In this document: in pieces, positions 1 through 11,500 of the stretch
Position numbering within the stretch: the stretch's first letter is position 1
Layout of the letters: each line of letters begins with the position of its first letter
Position numbers and translations under genes: made by a program
Assembly: GCF_004027225.2 (NCBI RefSeq)
Contig: NC_044291.2
Location: forward strand, 12,012,707 to 12,076,706
Source: Strigops habroptila
Lineage: Eukaryota > Chordata > Aves > Psittaciformes > Psittacidae
Direction of reading: 5' to 3'
DNA: 64,000 nt
Notes under the pieces: model-generated
Told to the model about the DNA's origin: nothing
The model's input: the letters and a program-made list of their open reading frames with translations, nothing else
Databases searched by the model: none

Positions 1-545
1 ACCCCCTGTCCTCCAGAGCTTTATCCCCTGGAACCTTACCAAGCAGGTTCCTGAAGAGGCCAAAGTCTGCTTTCTTGAAGTCCAGGGCAGTGAGCTTGCT
101 GGGTGCCCTTTTCCCTGTCCTGAGGATCTTGAACTCGACCATCTCATGATTGCTACAGCCAAGGCTGCCCTGGAGTGTCACATTCCCAACCAGCCCCTCC
201 CTGTTGGTGAGTACGAGGTAAAGCATGGCTCTTCTTGTTGGCTTCTCTATTACTTGCAAGAGGAAGTTGTCTTCCACACAATCGAGGAACCTCCTGGATT
301 GCTTGTGCCAGGCTGTACCGTCCCTCCAACAGATATCAGGAAGGTTGAAGTCCCCCATGAGGACAAGGGCCTGTGAGCGTGAGGCTGCTCCTATAGAGTC
401 TATAGAGCAGTCTATAGAGTCTAAGCAGTCTATAGAGCGCTTCGTCCACAGAGTCCTCCTGATCGGGTGGCCTGTAAGGGATCCCCACAGTAATGTCCCC
501 CATCACTGGTCTCCATTTGACCCTGACCCACAAACTCTCTGTTGA
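1..545 (-). mobile_element. CR1 LINE fragment, ORF2 endonuclease region
   Basis: Read on the minus strand, this stretch encodes the apurinic/apyrimidinic endonuclease part of CR1 ORF2. An MGDFNLPDICW-type motif is followed by an RRFLDCVEDNFLLQVIE-like stretch and then by SNHEMVEF, where the catalytic SDH-type motif sits in intact elements. The reading frame is open over roughly 120 codons at the low-coordinate end and decays near 390-440. This is a 5'-region remnant of a LINE and not a host gene. It lies in DNA upstream of, or intronic to, the ANKMY1-like gene and on the opposite strand. Confidence 0.8.
391..440. repeat. Short tandem repeat of a TCTATAGAG unit
   Basis: Four imperfect copies of tctatagag separated by a few bases lie inside the CR1 endonuclease fragment. 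This looks like local slippage expansion, since the flanking CR1 sequence is otherwise collinear. Confidence 0.7.
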
Positions 546-888
546 CTCATCACGTGTCCCCACACAAAAGTCCATACTCAAATGCCTGAAGATATATATG
601 TCTGTCATGGGACTTGCTTGTTTCAGCTCCATGGAGTTGGCCTCGTACTTCTTTTCTTTCCTTGTTTCTTTTTTCATTGAACTCAGGCTGTCTTTGCTAG
701 ATTCCTGCAGTATCTGCTGCACCTCCAGATTGCAGGTCAGCCTAGCAGTAGACATTTTTGGTACTATAGCACTTTTTAGTTAGAGTTGCCATTTTTGATA
801 ATAATTCTCTACTGCTATTGGAGCTATACCAGCAATACGTGCTTTTTCTGTCGTTTGTTACCCGAGGAATTACTTTAAGCTGTAGTAA

Positions 889-1960
889 CAAAATCGTGTA
901 GTCACAGAACAGTTGAAAGGTTGGAAGGGACCTCTGAAGTCTCTCTAGTACGATAGCCCTGCTCAAAGCAGGATCAGTTACATCAGATTGCTCGGGATCT
1001 AGTCCAGTTGGTTTCTATGTATCTCCAAGAAGATGTGGAGACTCCACAACTTGTCTGGGCAACCTGTTCCAGTGGCAACGCTTTTCCTAATGCAGCCAAG
1101 GAGGCTGTGACCACTTTTGCTGCAGGGGCACACTAGTGGCTCATGTTCAGCTTGTCCACCAAGACTTCCAGGCCCTGTTCTGGAAGGTTTTTTTCACCTG
1201 ATCAACCCCCAGCATGTACTAGTGCCTGAAGTTAGTCCTCCCCACGTCCAGGGGAGGAACACAACAGTTTCCTTTTGTTGAATTTAATAAGATGCCTCTC
1301 TGCTAAATTCTGGACAGCCTGCCCAGGTCTGTCTGAAAAGCAGCACAACTGTGTGGTGCCTTAAAACACTCTTCCCAGTTTTGTATCATCTGTGTTCTTG
1401 CAGAGGGTGCACTCTCTCCCAGCATTGAGGGACATTAAATATTATTGTCCCCAGTATCTTCCCTGGGGTATAGTACAGCTGGACTTTGTGCTGCTGATCA
1501 CAATCCATTATCTACTTCATTGCCCAGTTGTCTAGTCCATACTTCAGCCTGTCTGTGAGGATGCTATGGGAGATAGAGTTGAGAGCCTTGATAACATCAA
1601 GATAAACAACATTCACCGCTTTCCCGTCTTTCACCAAGCTGATCATCTTACTACAGAAGCTATCATGTGTGTCAGGAATGATTTCTCCTCTGCTGACTGT
1701 TTCCGTTTGCCTTCTTATCTGTAGTATGTCTTGAGGTAGCTTCTCAGAAGACTTTTCCATCAGTTTCCCATAGGTCGAGGTGAGGCTGCCCAGCTTGTAG
1801 TTCCCTGGTTCTTCCTTCCATTTTGCCAGAAATGCAAAGTATTTCCTCAGAAGTGCCCCCTCTTCACCATGGCCATTCAGAGGTAACCAGAGTGGCCTCG
1901 CAATGACAGTGGCCAGCTTCCTGGCATACCATCAGGTCTCAATCACTTAAAAAAATGAGC
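889..1960 (-). mobile_element. CR1 LINE fragment, RT C-terminal part plus 3' end
   Basis: On the minus strand the sequence reads from a reverse-transcriptase C-terminal segment (YLDVIKALNSISHSIL at about 1570-1610, matching the CR1 motif YLDFSKAFDTVSH) toward a degenerate CR1 3' end near 889-1090, which contains the CAACCTGTTCCAGTG and TTGGAAGGGACC core. The copy has several indels and stops, so it is old. The two halves could be separate insertions. Confidence 0.7.
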
Positions 1961-2569
1961 TGACTTATGTAACTAGACTGATAAATTTTATCTTTTATGA
2001 CAATGACTAAGGTGAACGTCTGCAGGACAGGGAGATTTCAATGGCTTTCTCAGTTTGTATTTTAGTACTTTGTCCTTAAGTAGTAAACAGGAGAGCTTAA
2101 TACCTATTTATCAACAGTACTTAGTTACAGAACGCCCAGACACAGTCTAGGCAAGATTTACTTTTTCAAATATCACTCTTATATTGATCTGGTAACCCTT
2201 TGTTCATAGAGCTTAAATGAATATGTGAGGCCCACTCAAGGCAGGTCCTTTGTGCCTGAAAACTTGCTGCTTCCCTCTCACTCCCAACTCTGTATCATTT
2301 GGCCCAGTGAAAGTTGTTAACATCTATCTCTCAAATTTGCCATCCCCAGACTTCTCCGGTGGTTTTACTAAACTTCATAATGGGTGGTGCGAAAGCCAAC
2401 AAGACATGAATGTAAAGAAGAAAGTAGAAAAAGGGTGGTTCTTGTTTTTGTGGGGCTGAGCAAGCCTTGTCCATGGTGGAGATCCAGACCAATGGGTGAC
2501 CAGGCAGGTGGTTTTTCCTGTTAACTTGTCTTTAAGCTGTGTTGCAAATGTGCACATCATGTCACTTAG

Positions 2570-5500
2570 ATTCCTCAGCCTCAAGATGGAGAAGCTAACT
2601 TGAAAGGTGGTGTTACTTTGCAACTGAAAAATGAAGCAGGACCGCCACGAGAGTACTTTTCCTCCTATAGAGGTCCTGTCCCTGAAGAAGGTGGAAGGAG
2701 TGCATTGCATATTGCATGCGAAAGAGAGGACAACAGTGAGGTAAGATCATAGCTTCTGAGGCTCTGCTCATGGGGTTTAGTTCTAAGCTAATCTTAAATG
2801 ACATAACTTAGCAGTGAAGACATTCATCCCTCTGTAAGGAACTGATTGAGTACCATGAATAAACTCCTTTTTTACTGAATTATTAGCATTGTACTGATTA
2901 AAAATTTGTTGGCACTTGAGGAAGAAACATTGCTTAAATCTTTGGAGTTCTGTTTGACAAGAGAAACTCCTTTAGTCGAGTTTCCATTGGTTTAATTAGC
3001 CATTAACTTAATCGTCCACATGGCAAATATGAAGTTGGACAGTCTTAGTTTTGGCATGCAGTAACCTCTGTGCATTTAATTTTGTACTTCAGTAACATTC
3101 TTCAGGCAGATTTGGGATGCATCCAGTTGGAGAAAGGTATTTGAGAGAGGAGACCTACTTCTTGTTCAGCCTGGAGACGAGAAGGCTTGGGAGACCTTAG
3201 GGCAGCTTCCAGTGCATAAAGGGGCTGACAAGAAAGCTGGAGAGGGCCTTTGGACAAGGGCCTGTAGGGACAGGACAAGGGGGAATGGCTTAACCTGCCA
3301 GAGGGGAGATTGAGATGCGATCTTAGGCAGAAGTTCTTCCCTGTGAGGGTGCTGAGGCGCTGGCACAGGGTGCCCAGAGAAGCTGTAGCTGCCCCATCCC
3401 TGGCAGTGTTCAAGGCCAGGTTGGACACAGGGGCTTGGAGCAACCTGCTCTAGTGGAAGGTAACCCTGCCCATGGCAGGGGCTTGGAATTGGATGGGCTT
3501 TAAGCTCCCTTCCAACCCAAACCAGTCTGGGATTTTATGATTCTTCAGAAGCAAATTTACACATTCCTTCAGTGGAAGGATTAATGAGATTTGATAATCT
3601 GGTTCTCAGTCACGAAAAGTGAATGTAAATTTTTTCTATAACATCACAGTTTAGGTGAAAGGTTTGAATGTGTTTTATACTGCTCATTTTATTAATTATA
3701 CTCTTATTATTAGATTTAATATTAAAAAGGAAGCTTTGTTATGATCTAATTGTATCTTTTTCTACCACACTTGCCTACAAAGCATGCCAGAGATGTTATC
3801 CGCCTCCTTTTAATGCATCAGGCAAATCCAAACACGTTGTGGAGTGGCCATTCACCACTTTCCTTAGCAATTGCGAGTGGAAATGACTTGGTAAGTATCT
3901 TTAAGTTTCTTCATTTTTGGGGGGAAAGTATGTTCCTTAATTTTTTTGGGTATACTTCTTCATTCATGTCTGCCTCCTTTGGTGACAGCCAAACTACATA
4001 ATGAGTGGCGCTTGCAATCATACATTTTCAGCAAAAATAATAAAGTTTTTACTTTTCTTTCAAACCTATGGATATTTCATGAACTGGAGGAACCCTAAAG
4101 GACTTTAGTATGAGATAGACAGAAATATTTTGGTAGGACTCAGAAGAGACTAACATTGGAGAACTGCGTTCATTTTTTGAATCCCAAGAACATCCACTTC
4201 TCTCACAGGCTGTCTTCTTGCCTGGAGCAATCCAACCAAACACTGAAACACTTGCTTCTGGGTATAAGACAAAAATGTAGGTAGCCATTGATGGTAAGAA
4301 GTATGCTGTTCTGTGAAAAGATGAATAATCAGTCTTAGAAAGAGTTTGGTAGTAGTAAAGCTCCACACTCCACAGATGAGTCTTATAGTTCACACAGTAG
4401 AATTCAGTGTGTGAATTTCCTGAGCAGGGGGTGGACTGCCTTCTGCCCACACTAGGCCCGTAAGATCAGGTCCACAGCAGCCAGAATGGTGCAAGATATG
4501 CAGCCGAAGCAGGTGATGAAGCAGATGTGTCTGCAGTACTCTACCTCTCTTCAAATAGAGCTCAGTGTTTCCAGATTCCTGGCTTATCTTCTTTGTGGAA
4601 AGCAATGCAGGAGAATGATGGGGTGAGAGTGGCACCCTGGCTCCCCACTGAGCTCAGCTTTTGTGCAGCTAGCACACGAAGCCATGGTAAGAACACTCCA
4701 AAGGGGGGTAAGCCTAGCAGTTCAGATAAGCTGAAAGGGGCAGGGATGGAGTGTGATTTCTGCATCCCTGTTTACCTTTCTCCAATACAAAAGCACACAA
4801 ATAATCCAGAGCAGCATTCTGTTGGAAACACAGCCATGAGCAAAGCTAGGGGAAACCATTTTCAGTATTTTTTATGAAATCAACATTTTACCTTTTGTTC
4901 TGTCACTACAAAATTTATACTTTACATAGGATAAGCAGTAGAACAAAGTAGAAAATATTTGTTGTGTGTTGCTCTTCTTTCTGCTATTCCTTTCACTGGA
5001 AGGGAATCAAATATCTATAAAAATAAACCTGGATGCAATATATAGAGCTGGAGGAGCTAGAGTGTCTACTATGGAAGGGGTGACAACTGCATACAACATG
5101 AAATAGATTCTGTATCAAGTCTTTGTTTCTGAACCTTTTTCTTTATGCTGTCTTCATAATTTTAAAGTCAATTTTGGTATTCTTCTGGGCAAAAGTGCTT
5201 TATTGCAACTGTCGTGGTTTGAGCCCAGCCGGTAACTCAGAACCACACAGCCGCTCGCTCACTCCCCCCCCCCCTTCTTCCTCCCCCTGCTCCCGGAGGG
5301 ATGGGGAGGAGAATGGGAAGAATGTAACTCCCACGGGTTGAGATAAGAGCAGTCCCGCAACTAAGGTATAACACAAAACCACTACTGCTACCACCAATGA
5401 TAATAACGATTAGTGAAATAACAAGGGGAGAGGATACAATTGCTCACCACCCGCCGACCGATACCCAGCCTGACCCGAGCAGTGATCAGGGCCTTCCGGG

Positions 5501-8500
5501 TAACTCCCCCCGGTTTATATACTGGGCATGACGTGCTGTGGTATGGAATACCCCTTTGGCTAGTTTGGGTCAGGTGTCCTGTCTCTGCTTCCTCCCGGCT
5601 TCCCCTCCTCCCTGGCAAAGCATGAGACTGAGAAAGTCCTTGGTTGGAATAAACATTACTTAGCAACAACTAAAAACACCGGTGTTATCAGCGTTGTTCC
5701 CAGGCTGAAAGTTAAAAAACACAGCACTGCACCAGCTACTAAGCAGGAGAAAAATGACTGCTATAGCTGAACCCAGGACAGCAACACAAAAATTTAGATT
5801 TCATGATTTTTAATGAAATAGTCCCATATGCAACGATTTCTACTGCTTCTTTATGTCTGATAAAGTAATGATCCAATAGGCTGTAAGGGATCACCCTATC
5901 TAATCCTTATTTTTGTAGTAAAGCATTTTTTTTTTTAAATATACTATGACTCAGACCAGGTGATTTTTAAAGCTACCCTTTCGTACTGTTGTTTGTGTTG
6001 TTTGGTAAAGTATTCGATGGTGATGCTATGATTCATGCTAAAAGAAGTAAAACCTACTGTCTGGTGACTAAATTTTTGAGTGTTACTGAAGCTATGACAA
6101 ATACAGGCAGATACTCCAAGTGTGCTGTCGTAAATACTGTAAAGCTTTAGGGCCTTGACTCATCTGACCAGGGTCTCGGTTTCCTCCTGTAGAACTGTCA
6201 ATAATGGCTTCTCCAGTCACTAAAGTGTCACATTCGTATATGCACATTTGCAGGCAGTGATTGAACTCCTCAAACATGGGGCTGACCCAAATCTGCCATT
6301 GAGTGGAGCAGTAAGAAGTGCTCTGTGTGCTGCTGTCAGTACAGCGTATGAACAGCAGAGGACGGCAGCACAGAGGATTGCCTTGGTGAGATAACTTCTG
6401 GGTGTTTGTTGTTTTTTTTCAAACCTCAGAAAACCAGAGAGTTCTGTCTCCTTTCTCTGTAATGGGTAAGCTGATTTCCCCCCACTCTCCCTGTGTCTGT
6501 TCCTAATGCTGTTTATTTCTGTCCTGAGGAACAGGTGTTTTGTATGGAAATTCATTTTCATGTTTAAGAGGATTATAACCTCCTTGTGTAGAAAAGGAAA
6601 AACTACATTAAAGTCAGATGGGGTAGTTGTAGTGCCCACAGTCCTGTCAAATCTGACTATTACCTTATTTATCCACCCAGCCAGCATCCACACAAAGAGA
6701 GATGCGGTTGTCTTTGATTGTTACTGTAAAGTATTTGATACCACTGGTGATGAGTGAGCTTTCTCATTCATGATTAGGTCAATGGCAGCGTTTGGCCTTG
6801 CAAAAACTGGAGTTTTTCTCCTCATCCCAGGGAGCACAGGGCTGATCTCATTCAGAGTGGAGGTGGGGAAGGCTGCAGCTGATGGGTCTGGGAGAGGAAG
6901 GAATTTCCTCAGGTGGGTTCTGTGCTGAACCCTCCCTCACTAATTGTCTGTGCTGCATTTATTGCTGGAATATTGTGAGATATCCAGAAACAAATAGCAA
7001 CTGCCTGCAAGAAGGTTTTGCTTAGAAAACATGTTTAGATTTGACAATTCATCATCAGCTCTAAAGGGGCAGAAGAAATGCATGGTTTTGTGCACAAAAT
7101 GTTCTCACAAATAGAGGTTAAGCTCTGATGCTCAGTACTGTCTCTTTAGCTGTGGTATGAATGCAATTTCTGGGAAAGTTTTCTTTTTGCTTGAATGTGT
7201 AATGATTTGCTTTCTTCAGGTTGATAAGCTGCTTGAAGCTGGTGCAGATATCCTTGCACCAGTTACTCTTCAGGAAGGACAGAGAAAAGCTGTGGGAACA
7301 GTTGTTGACTACGCCTATTATGAATATTACCAGGTATAACTTCAGTTCCCATATCTGAAAGTCCTGTGCATTTGCATCCATTCAAGTACATGGCCTGTTA
7401 TGTCCTTATGAATTGTCTAGGGCCTCCTTCGGAACCTTTTATGGAAATTTGATTTTCTCTTCTTTTTTGGTGAGACTCAGTTCAGCACCAAATGAAACAT
7501 TAATCACTTGAAGTCTTAATAACTCTAATAGTTTTGCCTGTGAAGGCAATCCTAGCTGTCACATATTGTTGTAAGATTCCATCCATAGTCTGGTTGAAGA
7601 GGGTTACTTGTAATCTTAAACTCAGGCATTAAAACCAAAAGTAGTATGTGTTTCTGCAAGGCTACAATGAAATCAGGGGAAGTTATTATGGGTTATAGAT
7701 CATGGTAATTTTTGATGTCTTGGAAGCTATGAGAGGACATTATTGGTCGAAATTTAAAATAATGGATTTCCTAAATAAAATACATATATTTAAATAAAAC
7801 ATACATTAAAATATGTATTATGCATTATATGTTACAGATAAATAACTAAAGTATATACTTATTAAGTAAGTGAATTTACTAAAGGGATCTTTAATCATTT
7901 AGTAATGCCTTATAAAAAGAATCTCACTGTGAAGTATAACAAATAAATTTCTACCTGATGTTATTTTTTTGGATATATTTGTTTATAAAAAATACTTTAA
8001 AAAGGCCTGGGATTCTGTGACAGTTCTAATTAAAACTATTTTTTTATGGGTTTTTTTTTTTTTTATAGCATTCTTACTAACAAGAAAACGTACACGTTGA
8101 GCAGATTGCTTGTCTGAAACGTAAACAGCAGTTGTTCTGAAAAGAACAATAGTAATGGTCACCTTGTTCACAGAGCAGCCTGCTTAGAGCTACTGAGGGT
8201 TTTTGCATCCCACACCAATGTTCTATGTCGACATCAAGTTGTGATTGTAGCTAATCCTCAAACAGGAAAATAAGCAATTCATAGCTGTAATCACAGGTCA
8301 AATTTGATCACTGTACTCCATGTGCCTTACTGTCTTGTTCTGGACTTTTGTCTATACTCTCCTTCCTGACACTTGCTGCAGGGAAGTAGTATGGGGAATG
8401 GAGTAACATAATAGTGGGCAAACAGTGCCCTCCAGCTGTCTTTTAATTTTCAAGAAACTTCGTGGTGCTTCCAGAAGTGCTGGGAGAAGAGCTCTGCAAG

Positions 8501-11500
8501 ATGAGGGTAGCTTCCAAGTGCAAGATCCTGCACATGGGTCCGTGCAACCCCTGGTATCAATAAAGGCTGGGGGTGAGGCAGCGATTGAGAGCAGCCCTGA
8601 AGAGAAGGACATGGGGGTACTGGTGGTTGAAAAGCTGGATGTGGCCCGGCACTGTGCGCTTGAGCCTAGAACCCACCCCGCCATGTGCTGGGCTGCATCC
8701 CCAGAGCATGAGCAGCCGGTCAAGGGAGAGGATTCTCCCCCTCTGCTGTGCTCTGGGGAGATCCCCCCTGCAGCCCTGCGTCCAGCTCTGGGGCAAGAAC
8801 ACAAGAGGGACATGGAGCTGTTGGAGCGAGTCCAGAGGAGGCCACGGAGATGCTGCGAGGGCTGGAGCAGCTCTGCTCTGGATCCAGGCTGAGAGAGCTG
8901 GGCTGGTTTAGCCTGGAGAAGAGAAGTCTCCAAGGAGAACTTACTGCATCCTTTCAGTACTTAAAGGGAGCTTATAAGAGGGGGACAAACCTTTTAGCAG
9001 GCCAGTTGCAATAGGACAAGGAGTAATAGTTCTAAACTTGAAAGAGGGTAGATTTTACTAGATGTAAGGAAATTTTTTACAATGTGAGTGGTGAAACACT
9101 GGAATAGGTTTCACAGAGAAGATATGAAACCTATTCCAGTGGGAATAGATGCCTTATCCCTGGAAACACCGTCCCTTGCTTGATGGTGCTCTGAGCAACC
9201 TGATCTAGTTGAAGATATCCCTGCTTATTACAGGGGGGTTGGACTAGATGACCTTTAAAGGTCCTTCCCAACCCAAACTATTCTATTATTCTATGATGTC
9301 CTCTTGAAGAAACATCTGGAAATTGTTTTAGTTAACTTCTTGAGCACTCACCAAACTGATAACTGGAACAACTAGGACATCTAATGTGGACATATTCTGT
9401 GCTCCATATCATGGACTGAGCTCCAAGCCAGAATCCAGCAGGGACAATGCTGTGCTTTTGGAATAGGTTGGCTTTAACTCTGAAACACTAACTTGTGTGT
9501 TAGTGTTCCCATACGTTAGTGAATTATCTCATATTATGTTGCAGGATAGAATTGCTCACACACCATACCACATACTGTCAGCATCTGAGCAGGAAGTTTT
9601 TCAAACACGCCAGTCACTGCTGGAACACATTACAGCGAAGCTCCGTGAGCGTGTCGTCCTGAAAGAGAAAGAGTGGGATCAAGAAGAGCTGAGAAGATCG
9701 AAGAAATGTTAGTTCAAGTCTAAGATTAGTTCAAGATCAAGGGTAGCATCACCTGATGTGAAGGGGAATTGATTATTATAGTTCTAGTTATCATTATCTG
9801 AAAAGGTAACTCCTAATAAAAACTGCTTATCCATGTTTGGTAAGGAGATGTAGGGGTTCTACAAATATTAAAGAGAATGAACAGACTTTGTGAAGAAAAT
9901 CTGGGTTTAGTGCCTGTCAGCTGCTTCCTGGTAAATCCCTGTACAAGATCTACTACATGTGTTAAGGAGTGATTGAGGGAGTTGGCTCTTCTTTCATGGG
10001 AGAACCTTGGAATTGCTTTGCATTTAGTGCAGGGATCCGGATACATGCAATGGTCACTGTGGGTGTCTAGCGTATCTTCATTCCTTATGGCAACTGACTA
10101 TCAGGTCCTTTCCTAAGGCTCCCATTGTGTCAGTGCTCTTCTGCTATTAAAGTAGCAACAATGAATATATTAATATGTTACATAAATCTTAATTTGGATG
10201 ATCTGAGTTACACCCTCAGTAGTGATCAAATGTGTGGTGAAATCAGGCTTAGAATCTAGGTCTCTGATAGGTCTTTGGGACATAAGATGTAGCACACCTG
10301 GGAAGTGAACTCGGAATGTAAGGTTGTTACCTTTGCAGTTCAGCATAACCTGTGACTCTGTGGCTTGTCACAAGCAGGTGGTAAGAATAAATTATCTGTA
10401 TGGTTTCTTCCTCTTGGCTATGACAAGGAGCAACTTGGCTCCTATTTTCTTGGCTTCTGAAGCTTATGGATGGAAGATGCATTTTATTATGTATCTTCAA
10501 ATTTTCTACAGTAGACAGAGCCAAGCAGACTTTTAATGAAAATGGGTCTTGTGACTAGTATTTGAATTCTTATGTCAGAATACCAATTTTTGTTTTCCCC
10601 CGTGTTCTCTTTTGCTGGTGTAGTGGATTCAGCCGTTCATACACGTGTTTCAAAGAAGAAGGGAGGGAGCCATCATGTGGAAGAAATGAGGTAAGACACT
10701 ACTACAGGATACTGCACTCGAGTATTGACTATTAGGAGTCAAAAATCTTACGCCCTGGGGTTTTTTTTCCTCACCAAAATTATTGTCACCCTGCCATTTT
10801 TCTCGTTCCTAATTTTCCTCTCCGGTCCATCCAGACTTACCAGCTGCCATTAGGTTCTTTCTCTGCCCTGATCATATCACTCCTTTTCAGCTTCAGACTT
10901 TGCTGTGACTGTTTATAATATTCAGTCTTCTTGTGGGAAGCAGAGTGTCCTTGTGTTTTAAACCAATTAATGACATCAGTACATTAGAGTAGCATGCAAA
11001 TATTAAGAATTAGGCCCATACAAATTTTGTAGCTTACATTTCTCCAGAAATTGCAGGAATAAGTTGTACAATTTGAATGTTATTCTTGGAACTGTGTATT
11101 AACAAAAGTTTGAATAATAATGGAATACTTGCCTCAAGAATATTGAATTCTGTCACCAGTTTCTCTTACTGCAGGGAATTCACAGGCTTCTGAACTTTGT
11201 CTCAGTATTTGAATCAAGAGGAAGTAAGATAGGCATCAGGAACTGGGGCCCTTTTGAAGATGGAAATTTTGAAGTAGCATTTTTTTCTGAACTGAGATAG
11301 ATCAATAATAGCATAAGATACAGAAATAGCTAGAAGAACATAAACTGACCCAAACTAAAATCTGGAAAGTTAAACTAGTACACAAAGATTTTACAAATAG
11401 ATCTCACTGATGACTTGCAGCAACAGATGAAACCTTAGTGAAACTTGCTATTTGAAAATGATTCTTAGATGCTTTTAAAAGGATGTGAATCTGTAGTCCA

